Below are positions 12,624 to 25,009 of a stretch of DNA of 64,000 nt, piece after piece. The stretch covers positions 110,903,501 through 110,967,500 of the forward strand of contig CM065811.1 in assembly GCA_033398695.1 (NCBI GenBank). Reading direction: 5' to 3'. A program made the translations under genes and the position numbers. This stretch comes from Orobanche coerulescens (taxonomy: Eukaryota > Streptophyta > Magnoliopsida > Lamiales > Orobanchaceae). The number at the start of each line of letters is the position of its first letter. The stretch's first letter is position 1. A model generated the notes under the pieces. The model was given only the letters and a program-made list of their open reading frames with translations. It searched no databases and had not been told where the DNA came from.

Positions 12624-15462
12624 TGTAACACCCCAAATGGCGGTTATTACAGTGCCGTGAATCCCACACTGGGACCCACCAGGCGATATCCAAAACAGGT
12701 TAAATAAATATTATTTGTGATACCGAATCACAACGAATAGTCATTTCTCCGATTAGGAGTTTATTAAAATATGGCCAACGGCCTTACAACACACAGGATC
12801 CGAAAAACAAGTATAAACCATATGGAGATGGAAAATACTTCAAATGTCAAATACAACCAAAAAAGAAATTTAAATGAAACAGGAGATAACATAACGCGGT
12901 TTAACATAACCGGACAACAAGAGATGTGGGGCCCCCGAACTAGTATCCTCCGAACCCTTCGCCGTCGACATGCTCTTACCGTGTCTTGCCTTTGCCTCGA
13001 CCTAAAATACAATACAAGTATTTCGCCCAACACAGGGTCAGATATACATGATAATCAATTCTTCTGACATTATACAATTCACATATATAGATCTCAAGAA
13101 AATCATTCCGACTATTAATCATACCCCTCGGGCGTATGAAACAATCAGTCACAAAATATCGAACACATCCAATCATACATGGTCTGTGAACGACTAACAT
13201 TATGGCTCAAGATGGACATCACAGTACGCCCGATCCGGAAATGTGTCCGTGCACATGTCCACCCCGTATACGGAATCCAGAAATATACGTGGGACAATGT
13301 ACCTAATTAGCCTCACGAACTAACGTCTCGTGTGCACGGTCCAATGCGGAAACATCCACGCATGACCATCGTGTGCCTGGCTAAAAATCCTACACAATAA
13401 CCAATCGGCACGCAAATATGATTCCGGATATGTCACGATACAACATGACAACGAAACTCAAAGGATAACACATCCAATTAAGGATCAAGAAAAACTCACC
13501 AAAGTGAAAATAAGGACCAACGAGATCAACGATTCAAAACGGCGTACTTGGGAATGCAATCCCATAACGTCAAGGACAATATCAAATCACGACAAACGTC
13601 ACATGGACAATTCATACACATGAAATATATAATCATCACAAGAATCTAATCATCATTATAACCAAGCAAGATAACTTGCCTTAATACGGAGACGAGAATA
13701 GTCCTCTTCTTATCGGAACGAACGAACGGTCCTCGACAAGTTTTACTCGAACAACCAACCTTAAACGAAATACATTTTACTCAAAACATATTCGTATAAT
13801 TATCAATATAGGATTAGTAAGACGTCAACCTACAATCCTTTAGAATAGTTTGTTACTATAAATTATTGAAGCCTTATGCCAGGAGTCCTTCTAACATCAA
13901 TACAACTATAAGAATCGGTTTACAAAATTTACCGAATGGTTCATCATAAACAAGAGTTCTATCAAGGGTATGTTGAATAACTAATCATGATGTTAAGATC
14001 ATCTCATGATGATTAAACTTTCCAAAACATTAAAAGGTTGAAAGGTAAAATCTGCACTTTATGATTATTCTCCTCTCATTTAAATTGACTTTTAAGCTAA
14101 CAACAAGTTCATAAGTTCTGAGATTACACCATACTCATGAAGGTTATCAAAGTCTTTGTTACAAGGCTGGAGTATTCATTAACATGATGGTGAATTCACC
14201 AATTCTAGTATGATGATCTAAGTTCTCAATACATTAGATTAATGAAAAGTTATTGTTGAAATTATCAAGATCCTTATCAATCTTCAAAGACTTGTGAAAC
14301 TGAACAATCATGATTTGTTAAAGCTTCTAAGATTTCTGAACTAGATCATCTAATCCTATCTTTAACATTATCAAGTTCTTCTCAAGGTAAATAGATATCT
14401 AAAATGGTGTTTAAACACTCCATGATATCAAGTTCTTGATTAAATCCAGTTATGAAGAAGCTAACCGATCCAACAATCTGAGCTAAATTCGTCCAACAAG
14501 ATAAGTATGGTAGTTACAACATGATTAAAATCACTATATCATCAAGAACACCTCCATCTCAAACCCTTATTTAACATATTTATCAAAAGTGTTAAAAAGG
14601 TTGGATTAGAACTATGTTTTACTTGCTTAATCTAACTTTAGGTGAAGTATAATTCGTCATTAATAATCAACATAAGAAAATAATGCAGAGAAGAAAACAC
14701 ACCAACCTCCAGAAATGGAGAACAACTTCAATGTTATGAGAGAATATATTCCAAGCTCAAAAACAACTCCAAATCTCCAAGGAAATGAGCTCCACTCCGA
14801 GATTCAAGGCTTAGGAACAAGTTGGTGAAGGTTGATATAGTTTTGGTAGTGCAGAGGTATGATATGTGAAGAGAGAAATTCGGTTTGGGTCGTGAAGAAA
14901 TGAAAAATAGGCTGGTCCTATAAATAGACTGTGCAGACTTAGCGCACGCTATCAGGACAGTTTAGCGTACGCTAAGGCCCTTACGTACGCTATCCGGTCG
15001 ATATTACGTACGTAAGCGGCTTACAGTGGCTACTGTCTTGAATTATCGCAGGCCGTTAGCGCACGCTAACGAGAAATGGGTTACGCACGCTAATAAAAGT
15101 AGATTCTCACCAACACGCCAGCTCAGATTTAGATCTCATGCATGCTAACGGTTAAAAGGGTTCACGTGCTGAAGTCAATCTTTGCGATTCCCTCTTAGCG
15201 TACGCAACGGAGGAAACCTTACGCACGCTAAGTCACATGATTAGCGTACGTTAATAGTACTGTGTAGCGTACGCTACATTAACAAAAATTCGAAAATGCA
15301 ACACTCTAATAACATCGAATCATCACATATGAAATAACAACGATATGATATTCAAATCTATAATACCTCAACATAATACTAAATGCAACGATTTCTGATA
15401 ATCAGATTATCCGAATAATACAACGACAGGTAAAAAATGAAAAGTTACAGTCGGATATTACA
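12624..15462 (-). mobile_element. Solo LTR of a T/E1/E2-like gypsy family
   Basis: This 2,839-bp segment begins TGTAACACCCC and ends GGATATTACA, flanked by the perfect 5-bp duplication CAAAA (12619-12623 and 15463-15467). There is no internal region or second LTR, so it is a solo LTR left by LTR-LTR recombination. Read on the minus strand it has the usual order: palindrome array (14942-15275), TATA-like TATTTATA (14919-14926), then a leader with short hairpins (13205-13330). Small ORFs inside do not resemble known proteins. Confidence 0.93.
14942..15275. repeat. Phased palindrome array in the solo LTR
   Basis: Cores of the form RCGYACGY (GCGCACGC, GCGTACGC, ACGTACGT) have centres near 14945.5, 14968.5, 14986.5, 15009.5, 15062.5, 15086.5, 15201.5, 15224.5, 15247.5 and 15270.5. 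Most neighbours are 23-24 bp apart. Decayed members lie near 15141 and 15165. The spacers are not repeated. Confidence 0.85.
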
Positions 15463-15766
15463 CAAAATCTCTGAATAGAGACTGGGTCTAAGTAGGTGTA
15501 ACAACGCACTGAACAAACTCATATAACATCCGCCTAGGAATAACTACATCCTGGAAATAAAAATTACCATATTATTTAATGAATATCTATTATTTGTAGT
15601 AGTAGTGGTAGTTTTCTAGTCTTAGTATTTGTTGTATTTTAATTTTAATATTATTTTAATTATGTATTATATTCTTCAATATCACTTTTATTTGCATGAA
15701 AAACTTACGCTACAACGCATTGAGGCTTACACATACTTACGGCTATGCCTTAGCCCTTCAAAACAT

Positions 15767-16008
15767 CAGTTTTTCTTGAATAGAAATTAGATATTTGTTC
15801 ATTAAGGTTTGTCGGATTAAACCTGTCTCATTTAGAGGTGTTGTATTCCAGTAATCCACTATATACTTAGTAATTGTGTAATGTGACATCCAATGAATAC
15901 ATAGGTTCTACGTACCTCAATGACATCTAACTGTTTGTTATTACTTAGTGAATAATTTTGTAATATGTGTGTTGGTTTACTGTAATGTTTAGGTATAATA
16001 TCTTCTTG
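15767..16008 (+). other. CACTA1 sequence before TNP2 start
   Basis: This short AT-rich stretch follows the MITE-like insert and holds no recognised feature. TTTAG at 15988-15992 could be a 3' splice site of a leader intron just upstream of the TNP2 start codon. Confidence 0.3.
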
Positions 16009-19000
16009 ATGGATAAGAGCTGGATACACTGGCCAAAAGGTTGTCCAGAGTACCGAGAAAAAGTTAGGGAATTTATAAGTAATAGTAAGCAGTACGCTAG
16101 GAATAATGATGGTGTGTTATGTCCTTGTTGTGTGTGTCGAAATTTTGGCGGCCCGCAGGATGATGATACTTTATTTATTCATCTGTGCCATTACGGATTT
16201 GATCCGCTCTATAAAGTTTGGAAAGCTCATGGTGAGCCTAGGGGAGCAGCATTATCCTACTCGTTAGATGTTGTTGGACCACCACCATTGAGTGAAGAGG
16301 ATTCTGAAATATTAGAACTTAACCAGATGTATAGAGATGCTAGGTTTCATTTACCTAGTGAACAAGACTCTGAACCTTTAAAAAACATAGAAGATGATTA
16401 CAAACATAAGATAGAAGAGGTTGAAGTTCCTCTATACCCTGGTTGTACAAAATACACCAAACTTTCAGCAACCTTAATCTTGTACAAGTTAAAAGCTGCA
16501 GCTGGTCTTTGCACTACTTTCTTTGATGAATTCCTGAAAGAATTCAAGAATATGCTCCCAAATGATAATACTCTACCTGAAGATAACTATACAGTTAAAA
16601 AGATACTTAAAGAGTTTGATTTAGGTTTTATAAAGATTGATGCATGCATAAATGACTGTGTCTTGTATCGGAACCTCGATAAGGACAAGGATAGATGTCC
16701 TAAATGTGATGCATCTAGATGGAAAGTTAACCCACGCACTAATGAGATAACTATTGGGGTTGCTGCTAAAGTGTTGCGCTACTTTCCTATCATTCCAAGA
16801 CTCCAACGCATGTTTCTTTCACCAGACATTGCGCAACAGCTAACTTGGCACTCGAAGCATCATAGTAATGATGGTAAAATGCGGCATCCATGTGACTCAG
16901 TTAGTTGGACAAGTATAGATCAGAAGTGGCCTGATTTTGCATCTGATGCCAGAAATCTAAGGTTTGGACTTGCAACTGATGGATTTAATCCATTCAGCTC
17001 TCTCAGGACAAACCATAGTACATGGCCAGTAATACTCGTCATCTATAACCTTCCACCTAATATTTGTATGTCTAGAGAAAATTTGATGCTAAGCCTACTC
17101 ATTCCAGGCCCCACACAACCTGGTAATGATATTGATGTGTATTTAGAGCCTCTCAATGAGGACTTACATAAGCTATGGAATGGGGTTGATATGTATGATG
17201 CGCATCAGAAGGAGACATTCAAGTGCAAAGGCATGTTAACATGTACCATCAATGATTATCCAGCACTTGGAAATGTTGCTGGGTTAACCACCAAGGGAGA
17301 ATTTGCTTGCTCTCTTTGTGGTCCAGAAACCAGCTCCGATTACCTAGGGACTGCCAAAAAAACAAATTTCATGGATAATAGGCGGTGGCTGTATGCAAGG
17401 CATAAGTACCGCTCCAAATGGTTCAATGGCAGAAAGGAGAAGCGATTGAGACCTGTAGTGTTTACAGGGAAGGCGTTAGTTCTGCGACTTGCTGGGTTTA
17501 AAAATGAATGGGGCAAAAGGAATGGAAAACCTAAAAAATTTGCAAAGGGTGATCCTGCCAAGATTTTAAAGAAGAAATCTATATTTTTTGACTTCCCATA
17601 TTGGGAGGTCAGTGTATTATTGTTGTCGTAGTTCTGAATCTAAGTTATATTATCACATAAGATTTTTGAATTTAAATGATTTCTATTTGCTTGTTCATAG
17701 GGTCTACTGGTGCGCCATAATCTTGATGTAATGCATATCGAAAAAAATGTGTGCGAGAAAGTGTTAGACATTCTATTAGATGCAAAGGTGAAGGGTAAAA
17801 ATAGAATAAAGTTGAAAGAACGTAGACATGTAGAGTTAATGTCACTGTTGGAAGAATTCCCATAAGATAAAAGAGAGGAGCTGCTTAATATTTCAGATCG
17901 CTGCACATTTACCAAAAATGAGAAAGAGTTGTTTCTTTGGAGGTTGTGGATGCAAAGATATCCTGATGGATATTGCTCCAATATAGCAAACTGCATCAAG
18001 GTCAGAGAATGTAAAATTCATGGACTGAAATCACATGATCATCATGTGTTGATGCAGCAGCTTTTCTCTGTTGCTATAAGAGGCTTGTTACCGAAAGGTG
18101 TTCGAAAAGCCTTATTTCGTCTATCTTCTTTTTTTCATGAGCTTTGTCAAAGAGTACTCGATAGAAAAAGATTGGAAGATATGGAAGATGAAATCGTTGA
18201 AACTTTATGTATGTTAGAGATGTATTTTCCTCCTTCTTTTTTCGATATCATGGTCCATCTCTGCATTCAATTAGCAAGGGAAGCAAAATTATGTGGTCCA
18301 GTCCAATTTAGGTGGATGTACCCGTTCGAGAGGTACCCTTTCTTTTGATTATTATTTATCCCTCTAACATGTCTTAGTCCTTGTGTAACATTTAATTTTA
18401 TTTTTAATGTTTAGATACATGAAAGTCTTAAAAGACTATATGAAGAATCATGCTTGTCCAGAAGGAAGTATTGCTGAAAATTACTTGGCGGGCGAATGTG
18501 TTAGGTTCTGTGGTCGTTACATGAAACATTCATCTACCTTTAGTAATAAACGAAAAAGGTATGATGTTGATGATGATGAATTAGTTGATGGTTCAACACT
18601 TCTAAAAGGTCGATCTGTACAATTAAGTGATGATATTTACAAGGATATGCATCTTTGCGTTCTTTTGAATAGCGAAAAAGTTTTACCCTATTTTGAGTAA
18701 GTTACATCTAACTATTGTTTTTTTGTTAATTGAAACAACTATATAGTAATTCAAACTTAATCAAACTTAATATTATAGGATGCATAAGGCAGAGCTAAGG
18801 GGCTCTGATGAATGTTTGAGAAATGATTCTAAAAGGCTTCAAAAAAGGCATCTAGAGACATTTGTCGATTGGTTACAAGCTGAGGTTAATATCTTTAGCT
18901 TTTGGCCAATCAGTATTTAATATATTCAGTTTGTTAAATTCTATGCTCGATTTGGAAGTTGATTGTTGTAGAATACATATTTTCAGATTGTTCGTGAAGT

Positions 19001-19531
19001 CATTATGATTAATAAGAAGCCCGATGAAACACTCAAATACCTTGCAAAAGGACCTAGGCGTTGTGCAATGTCCCATTCAGGTTTATTATTAATAAACAAC
19101 GATTCCATACCTTTGACACCAATGTTAGTACACAAGATTATGGTGTGCATATAGACGTGGATACAATGTCAAATTACTATGGTGTTATCCGAGAGATTCT
19201 GATATTGGACTTCCACAAGTTCAAGTTGGCTTTGTTCCATTGTGATTGGGCGAATGTTGCTTCTGGTGTGAAGAAAGTTGATGGATTCACTGTAGTGAAT
19301 CTTCATGAAGGGTTGAGTAAAATAGAACCATTTATATTAGCGTCACATGCCCAACAGGTTTTTTATTCTAGGGATACAGATAAATCAAACTGGTATGCAG
19401 TATTAAAGGCACCACTTAGGGGTTTTAATGATCTTGAGCTATTTGATCCAAATATTTTTACTACTGCTGCAACTGGTGATCAAGATTGTGATGCACTTAA
19501 TATAGACGATGAGTTTGATGGTGAAACATGA
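16009..19531 (+). pseudogene. TNP2-type CACTA transposase (5 exons, two breaks)
   Basis: The start at 16009 (MDKSWIHW) is the usual TNP2 start; the frame extends 14 codons further up without support. Inferred exons are 16009-17607, 17701-18332, 18415-18696, 18779-18884 and 18987-19531, with GT/AG borders that restore the protein. An N-terminal transposase-associated domain has CPCCVCRN near residue 40. A tnp2 domain follows with TDGFNPF (Asp about 324) and NDIDVY (Asp about 374/376) as likely acidic catalytic positions. DUF4218-like (YMKVLKDYMKNHACPEGS) and DUF4216-like (FYSRDTDKSNWYAVL) segments come next. Breaks are an in-frame TAA at 17863-17865 and a frameshift near 19080. The protein would cut and join CACTA ends in the nucleus. 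Confidence 0.9.
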
Positions 19532-19860
19532 TAGACAATATGTAATGTGTGAACCAACTATATATAAGGTCTGTTTTTGTCATTTAATGATGGTTTTTGG
19601 GTTAAGTGGTTGGGAACCTATTCCAGTCATTTTTGTAATTTGCAGTTGCTCAACTCGTTTCTATAATTATATTTTATTACTTTTTGTTGTTCTGTCTTTA
19701 CTTGTTCCGATTCGTTTTTCCTAGAATTATTTAATTTAACATTGTCGTAATGTTATTTAAACTCTATTTCTTTACAGTATCTATATGTATATATATATGT
19801 ATATATATATATATATATGGATATGCATTGGCATTTCTTTGTTGTTGGAATAGCTTGAAT
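19532..19860 (+). other. TNP2-TNPA intergenic segment with (TA)n
   Basis: The segment contains the TNP2 3' end and a TA-rich microsatellite at about 19786-19819. No gene is seen. Confidence 0.6.
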
Positions 19861-20925
19861 ATGTCAACAAGGAAAAGGTGCTTAGGATTTGAAGAACCAA
19901 ATCGTGGCGATTCCAATAAGAAACAAGCAACTTCTGGAAGTAGTAGTGTTGATACTGGTGTTCCTCTCAAGTCCTGCCTCAAGTCTAATATCCCTGCTTC
20001 TCATAAGCCTGTGAGAGGTAAAACTACCCTTCAGGTCACTCCAACAGGAGAAGCATGACCACAACAAGTTATGTGGAATGAAAGAGGGCAACCTGTTGGG
20101 AAGATATCTGAAAGGTTTAGCTCCACTATTGGGGTTATAGTGAGGGAGCATGCTCCACTCAATGCAACAACATGGCATAAAGTGTGTGGTCCAACCAGGG
20201 ATGACCTCTGGGATTATTTGATGGTAAAATTTATGTCTAAACATTCATTGTTCCTTATTTTGTTCTCTGCATGTATGGATGAGGATAATAACATTTTTAC
20301 CTTGTCATTATTGCAGTTAAAATTTATTGTAGAACCTATTCATAGGCCAGCTGTGTTTATGCAAATGGGACGACTATGGAGAAGCTGGAAATCAACTCTC
20401 TCGGTGAACATCAGAAAAATTATTGAAGCAAAACGCACCAAGGCAGATGCAAAAAGGTTACTTGAACTTTTAAGACCTGCCGACACATCTGTGGTAGAAT
20501 GGGAAATATTTGTTAATGATCGTTGTTCTGAAGCCTTCAAAGTGAGTTTCTGAGCTACCTAATTATTATAGAATTTCAATTATTGAATTACTATAGGTCG
20601 ATGCATGTTTGTAACTGATAATTGGTGTGTACGGGCTACTGATTCGCAGGAGAGAAGTGATAAAATGAAGGAAATAAGGGCTAAGACTTTTATGTCACAC
20701 AATGAGTTGGGAAGGTTATGCAAGAAAAGCCAACAAATGGGTTAGTGTGATATACTTATATTTCTAGAAGTATGTGGACAACTTATTATATACAAATATT
20801 CTATTGAAAACTCCTCATAGTTGTGCATTTTGTTAGCTAGACCTCTATTGCTTCTGTTGAATACCACAACCTCTATTATCATTTTAAGTTGGACTTTTAG
20901 TTTTTTTCTTTGATACTATTCAGTT

Positions 20926-21031
20926 TTTTTTTACACTCCAAATATATGTTTTATTGACTGTCTCGGCTCTTTCGCATTCGACAATCAAAATAAAAGGCAT
21001 GCACAAAAACTCGACGACCCCAACAAAAAAA

Positions 21032-21094
<63 letters not shown>

Positions 21095-21457
21095 TTGAAA
21101 TCAATTGGTCTGCTGACAGGTTGGTCACGATCTTCCATTTGATCCCGTCAGGGGACTAAGATTGGACATCTTAGCCATGGCTCTACCAAAGTCGCTGGAA
21201 AAAGTATCAGGATTGGCACTGTACGTTCTGACTTAAGCATCAGTGGAACCACCACTGAATAGTTCCTAATCAGAGTGCAGCAGTCCTCTGAGGCTCAACA
21301 AATCCATAAAATAGTCGTTAAAAGCTGCCGGACTACTGTCGAGTGGCGACAGGTTGTTGTCACCTCCGGTTGTCGGACAGCTGCCTCGCAATGAGGCCGC
21401 GTTTATGTTGGCCTCGTTGTAGAGTCTGGTCCTGAATGTTGTGTATCTTGCTTGCCC
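20926..21457 (-). mobile_element. LINE-like insertion in a TNPA intron
   Basis: A 532-bp insert is bounded by a 19-bp direct repeat TCTTTGATACTATTCAGTT (20907-20925 and 21458-21476). Its left end is poly-T, meaning a poly-A tail on the minus strand. A long target duplication with an A-tail is the signature of target-primed reverse transcription. An internal (AAT)n tract lies at 21034-21094. No RT motif remains, so it is a 5'-truncated LINE or an unrecognised SINE. Confidence 0.75.
21034..21094. repeat. (AAT)n microsatellite
   Basis: About 20 AAT units lie inside the LINE-like insert. The translated poly-Asn/poly-Leu ORFs here are artefacts. Confidence 0.95.
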
Positions 21458-21944
21458 TCTTTGATACTATTCAGTTAATTGAAAAAAGTAAACTAAGAGT
21501 TGTATTTATTTCTGTTGAAGGAAAATGAGCACCCTGGTCAAACCCTTTCCAGGTCAAACTTATGGATAATGGGCCATGAGCAGAAGAAGGCTAAAAACCC
21601 GCATGTTGCTGCCAAAGTTGTAAGTGTTTTATTCTCTAAACTATATAAAAAAAGCTTTTGTATTATTGAATTTTGCTTTGAGGTTGTAATATTGTTGATT
21701 GAGGTGCAAGGAATTGCTCTTGAACTACCTAGCGAAGGGCTGTTTCTATACATAATGATGCATTAGCCAAGGTTTTGGGTAAGGAGCGATCAGGCGTGTA
21801 AGAGGTTTTGGAGGAGGTGTGACAACGTCAAAGATAGATGTTCAACAACAATTTGCATCATGGAAAGCAAAATTGGAAGAAAAAGTTGAGACAATGGAAG
21901 AGCGTTACGGTCGTCTTGAGCTTGTTGTTTATAACCTTGTAAGT

Positions 21945-23094
21945 GTAGATATATCTTGCATCCTATTTTTTTCGATTTGGTTTACTTATTTTGGATGATA
22001 ATTAATATATGTAATTTTTAGTAATGAGCTAAGGAAGGTTATTATTCATCTACTGTTTAGTTTCCTTTTGTTCTCTTCGCTAGCTTCTCTCTTTCACATT
22101 TTACATGTATTGAGCAAATAAATCAACGATATGTGAAAATTGTTTAGTGACAAAAGGAATTCGTTTACAAGTGGAAAATATCATGAAATCCTTTGGTCTA
22201 TCTTGATCATGCCTTTGTTTTGCCGGATAGAAAAAAAGAGCGAGAGCCTTCTCCGTGAGAATGGATTTTGTTATCGGTTTAAGCGATTGGAAGTCATGTA
22301 TTATGGATAGAAACACAAAGGCTGCGATAGTTTGGCATCGGTTTCAACACAAGGCCAAAAGTTAACGATGGACGAGTTAAATTGCTACGAGCACGAGGAC
22401 ATCGAGTGAATTTCGTAAAGCTTTTTCTTTGTAAATGATTCTTCATGGTGAAAAAAGATCCACGATTGACTGCAATAATTGTTCATACTTTTTTGGCGAA
22501 ATGGCGTTATTGAGAATGAAATCGTCGTATTTCATCTTGCTAGAACAACATTTGACTACATTTCCATATATAAATTTGGTAGAGTCAGGAAGTATGCTTT
22601 GAGAGTTTGTTTTGGTAGATCATTGTTTTGATTACAACTTAGCATGATGTTTTTGTTCTCAAATTTCTTTCTTTCCTGAGATGCTGATGCTAGTGCTAAT
22701 TAAAAATTCTGAAGTGCCCTTTAAGCATATTTTGTGCACTTGCATGCTATATCTTTGCGTGCTTCATTTTTTCACCGACATACTGTACTGACTTCAGAAT
22801 CCATAAATGCGAACATGTCACTCCAACATGTGCTTATAGTTGTTCGATATATTATGATATTTTCCATTTTCGATCCTCCTATATTCAAGTTGGTGAGAGT
22901 GATTATGTAGCACTTTCTAATCTGAAATATGGTTTGCATTTATGTTGAGGGCTATGATGATGAATTATATTGATTTGCATTATTGACATCTTGAACTTGA
23001 ATGTTTCCATGTTTATGCTTGCAAGTAAAATAGATACATATTTTATAATTTACTTTTGTTTGACTCACCTTCACTCCGCTTCCTCTCTTTAGAG
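21945..23094 (+). other. Long intron of CACTA1 TNPA gene
   Basis: This region lies between a coding block ending LELVVYNL/GTAAGTG and the next block at about 23095. It is AT-rich with no recognised gene; a further old insertion cannot be excluded. Confidence 0.5.
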
Positions 23095-23828
23095 ACTCAA
23101 CAACCTTCCCCTCCCCATGAAGATGTCAATGGGTGACAGACTACTCCTCCTCTTACTGTGAACGAGGCCATGACAACTCCTCGGTTTGTGATTTCCAACG
23201 GTTGGGCTGCTAGCAGTGGTGGAAGTAACCAAAAAAGCACTGAAAAAAATTTGCAAGTAAGATATGGCTGCTGATCTTAGTATCTAAGTTTTTAATTGTC
23301 AATTGTATGACTTATTTTGGATTTAGGATGAACCACAAATTGGTGAAATCAATGTGGATCTGTCTTTCATCGGTGAAAATCCTAAGGCCAATTTTAGCAT
23401 TGGTCAGGCTAACAGCTCTAAGGTATAAATTGAGGACCTGGACTGTCTTTCATCTATATATATTGCAGCTAAAATTTTTGTACAACCCAATAATACTACT
23501 AATTTCCTTGAAAACAATCTTATATTTGAATTTGAATTTGTAGTCAGTAGAAGGAAGCCCCTTGGTTGTTAATGATCTATGTGACTTGCTGGATTGGGAA
23601 GGGACTGGTGAAGTCGTGGCTCGAGGACAAATTGATGCAGTTGACCCCAAAACAAGGATGCATGGCGACAAGCTTCGACCAGATTGTTATAGAGTGGCTG
23701 TAATGTCAGTACTAAACTCAAATGCTGAGTTCTATCGATCCCACAGGGGTATGGAGTCCATGGAAGAATCACTTGGAAGTAATGTTGCTTGGCCGATCAA
23801 GTATCTTACTCGTACCAAAAGCACTTAA

Positions 23829-24354
23829 CAATTTTATATTTATGTTATATTTGGATATGAACGGTTACTTTGTTTTTATTAGCTACTTTCTTTTCAATTT
23901 TGCAGCTATTGATAGATTGTTTTGAAAATGTTATGTACATTGAACAGGGACGGTTTCCTATTTTTTGGGGGCTGCCTCCTATGAGCAGTTACACTGCTGC
24001 TTGTTTTTCTTTCACTTTGCTTTGTTGGTGTCGAGTTCTTTGCCGTGTCTTGTTTTGAAGTGTTTTGGGGCTGCTGCACCTTTGCTGTTTGTTGTTGGTG
24101 TCCCATTTAAAAATGTTATGTACATTATTAGATGGTGTGTAGATTGTTAGTTTTGTTGCTTCATACCGGTTTGTGGTACTTAATAATAGAAGTAGATGCG
24201 AGTTTTATTGTCATGTGTTGCTAAATATGCCGCCGCTAACTGAAGCTAGCTAGAGTTATGGGACATATTTTAGATTTGATGTCGAGTTTATTGAAACGGT
24301 TTTAATTAGTGCGTGAAATTATAATTAAATTGAGTTTTTTTTTAGTATAAATAT
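23829..24354 (+). other. CACTA1 3' untranslated region
   Basis: The stretch lies between the TNPA stop (23826-23828) and the right subterminal repeats. A GT-rich segment at 23960-24110 holds no recognised gene. Confidence 0.5.
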
Positions 24355-24900
24355 GTGATGACGTTTTTAAAATGTCATTGAATTTTTTTTAGTTGCACAT
24401 TCATCACTTTCTATGACATTAAATAACTATCATTGAAAAGTCTTTGATGACACTATTAAGAATGTCATTAAAATAATGTTCATGACACTTTAGAAATGTC
24501 GTTAAAGTATTTGTATGGCACCTTAAATGAATCCTTAAATGACACTAATTAAATGTCATTGAAAAATGAATTTATGACACCTAATAAATGTCATGAAATA
24601 CATTGTTCAATGACACGTAATAAATGTCGTGAAATACATTGTTCAATGACACGTTATAAATGTAATGAAATACATTGTTCAATGACAGGTATTAAATGTC
24701 ATAAAATACATTGTTCAATGGCACTTTATAAATGTCATAAAATATATTGTTCAATGGCACTTTATAAATGTCATTGAAAAATAAATTTATGACACTTAAT
24801 AAATGTCATTGAAGGTTGGACTCTTCCATCACTAGGGATTCAATGGCATTTGGAATGACACTCGAAAAGTGTCATAAAAATCCTTTGATGACACTTTTCA
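24355..24900. repeat. CACTA1 right subterminal repeats
   Basis: TGACACTTTAT...AAATGTCAT-type motifs recur in both orientations. A near-tandem stretch at 24595-24775 has about 40-bp units (ATACATTGTTCAATG). A 74-codon ORF here is a translation of the repeats. Confidence 0.88.
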
Positions 24901-24931
24901 AGTGTCATTAAAAGTGTTGTTTCTACTAGTG
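24901..24931 (-). repeat. CACTA1 right terminal inverted repeat
   Basis: This is a perfect inverted match to 9925-9955, ending TAGTG, followed by the CTT duplication. Confidence 0.95.
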
Positions 24932-25009
24932 CTTCCTCGTAGTCACTTTCGGCCGGTGGGTCCCGAGCATCTTCCGATCGGATCTCACTATTGCAGTCAA
25001 CGGACCCTT

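Larger units (their letters stand above)
12312..15766. mobile_element. MITE-like inverted pair split by a solo LTR
   Basis: ATGTTTTAAAAGGTGTGAGGC at the left is inverted at the right as GCCTTAGCCCTTCAAAACAT. GAGGCG-rich and GCCT-rich sequence lies next to the arms. Without the inner solo LTR the element would be about 600 bp. I could not establish a clean target duplication, so the family is not assigned. Confidence 0.4.
19861..23828 (+). pseudogene. TNPA-type protein gene of CACTA1 (plant transposase, Ptta/En/Spm family)
   Basis: The reading starts at MSTRKRCLGFEEP (19861). Inferred coding blocks are 19861-20224, about 20317-20540, 20650-20740, 21521-21618, 21710-21940, about 23095-23256, 23328-23422 and 23544-23828. 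The conserved core has WNERGQPVG, GRLWRSWKS and MGHEQKKAKNP, followed by a glycine-rich motif like GERSGVRGFGGGV and a coiled-coil-like stretch (FASWKAKLEEKVETMEERYG). The C-terminal block ends in VAWPIKYL. Breaks are an in-frame TGA at 20056-20058 and frame changes near 21790. In En/Spm this protein binds subterminal repeats; here they are the AATGACA motifs. Confidence 0.8.
9925..24931 (+). mobile_element. CACTA1: 15-kb CACTA (En/Spm) transposon with TNP2 and TNPA genes
   Basis: Both ends carry a perfect 31-bp terminal inverted repeat that begins CACTAGTAGAAACAACAC. The target duplication is CTT (9922-9924 and 24932-24934). The uninterrupted site is visible in the E1 3' LTR at 31362-31364. 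Short inverted subterminal repeats fill the first and last 400-570 bp. The interior has a 5' leader, a TNP2-type transposase gene (16009-19531) and a TNPA-type gene (19861-23828), the two-gene layout of autonomous En/Spm elements. Both genes carry breaks, so this copy is probably inactive. It hosts a solo LTR and a LINE-like insert. Confidence 0.95.

Noticed and set aside
20920..21142. Poly-Leu and poly-Asn ORFs
   Set aside because: They are translations of the (AAT)n microsatellite.
24553..24777. 74-codon ORF with repeated HCSM units
   Set aside because: It is a translation of CACTA1 subterminal repeats.
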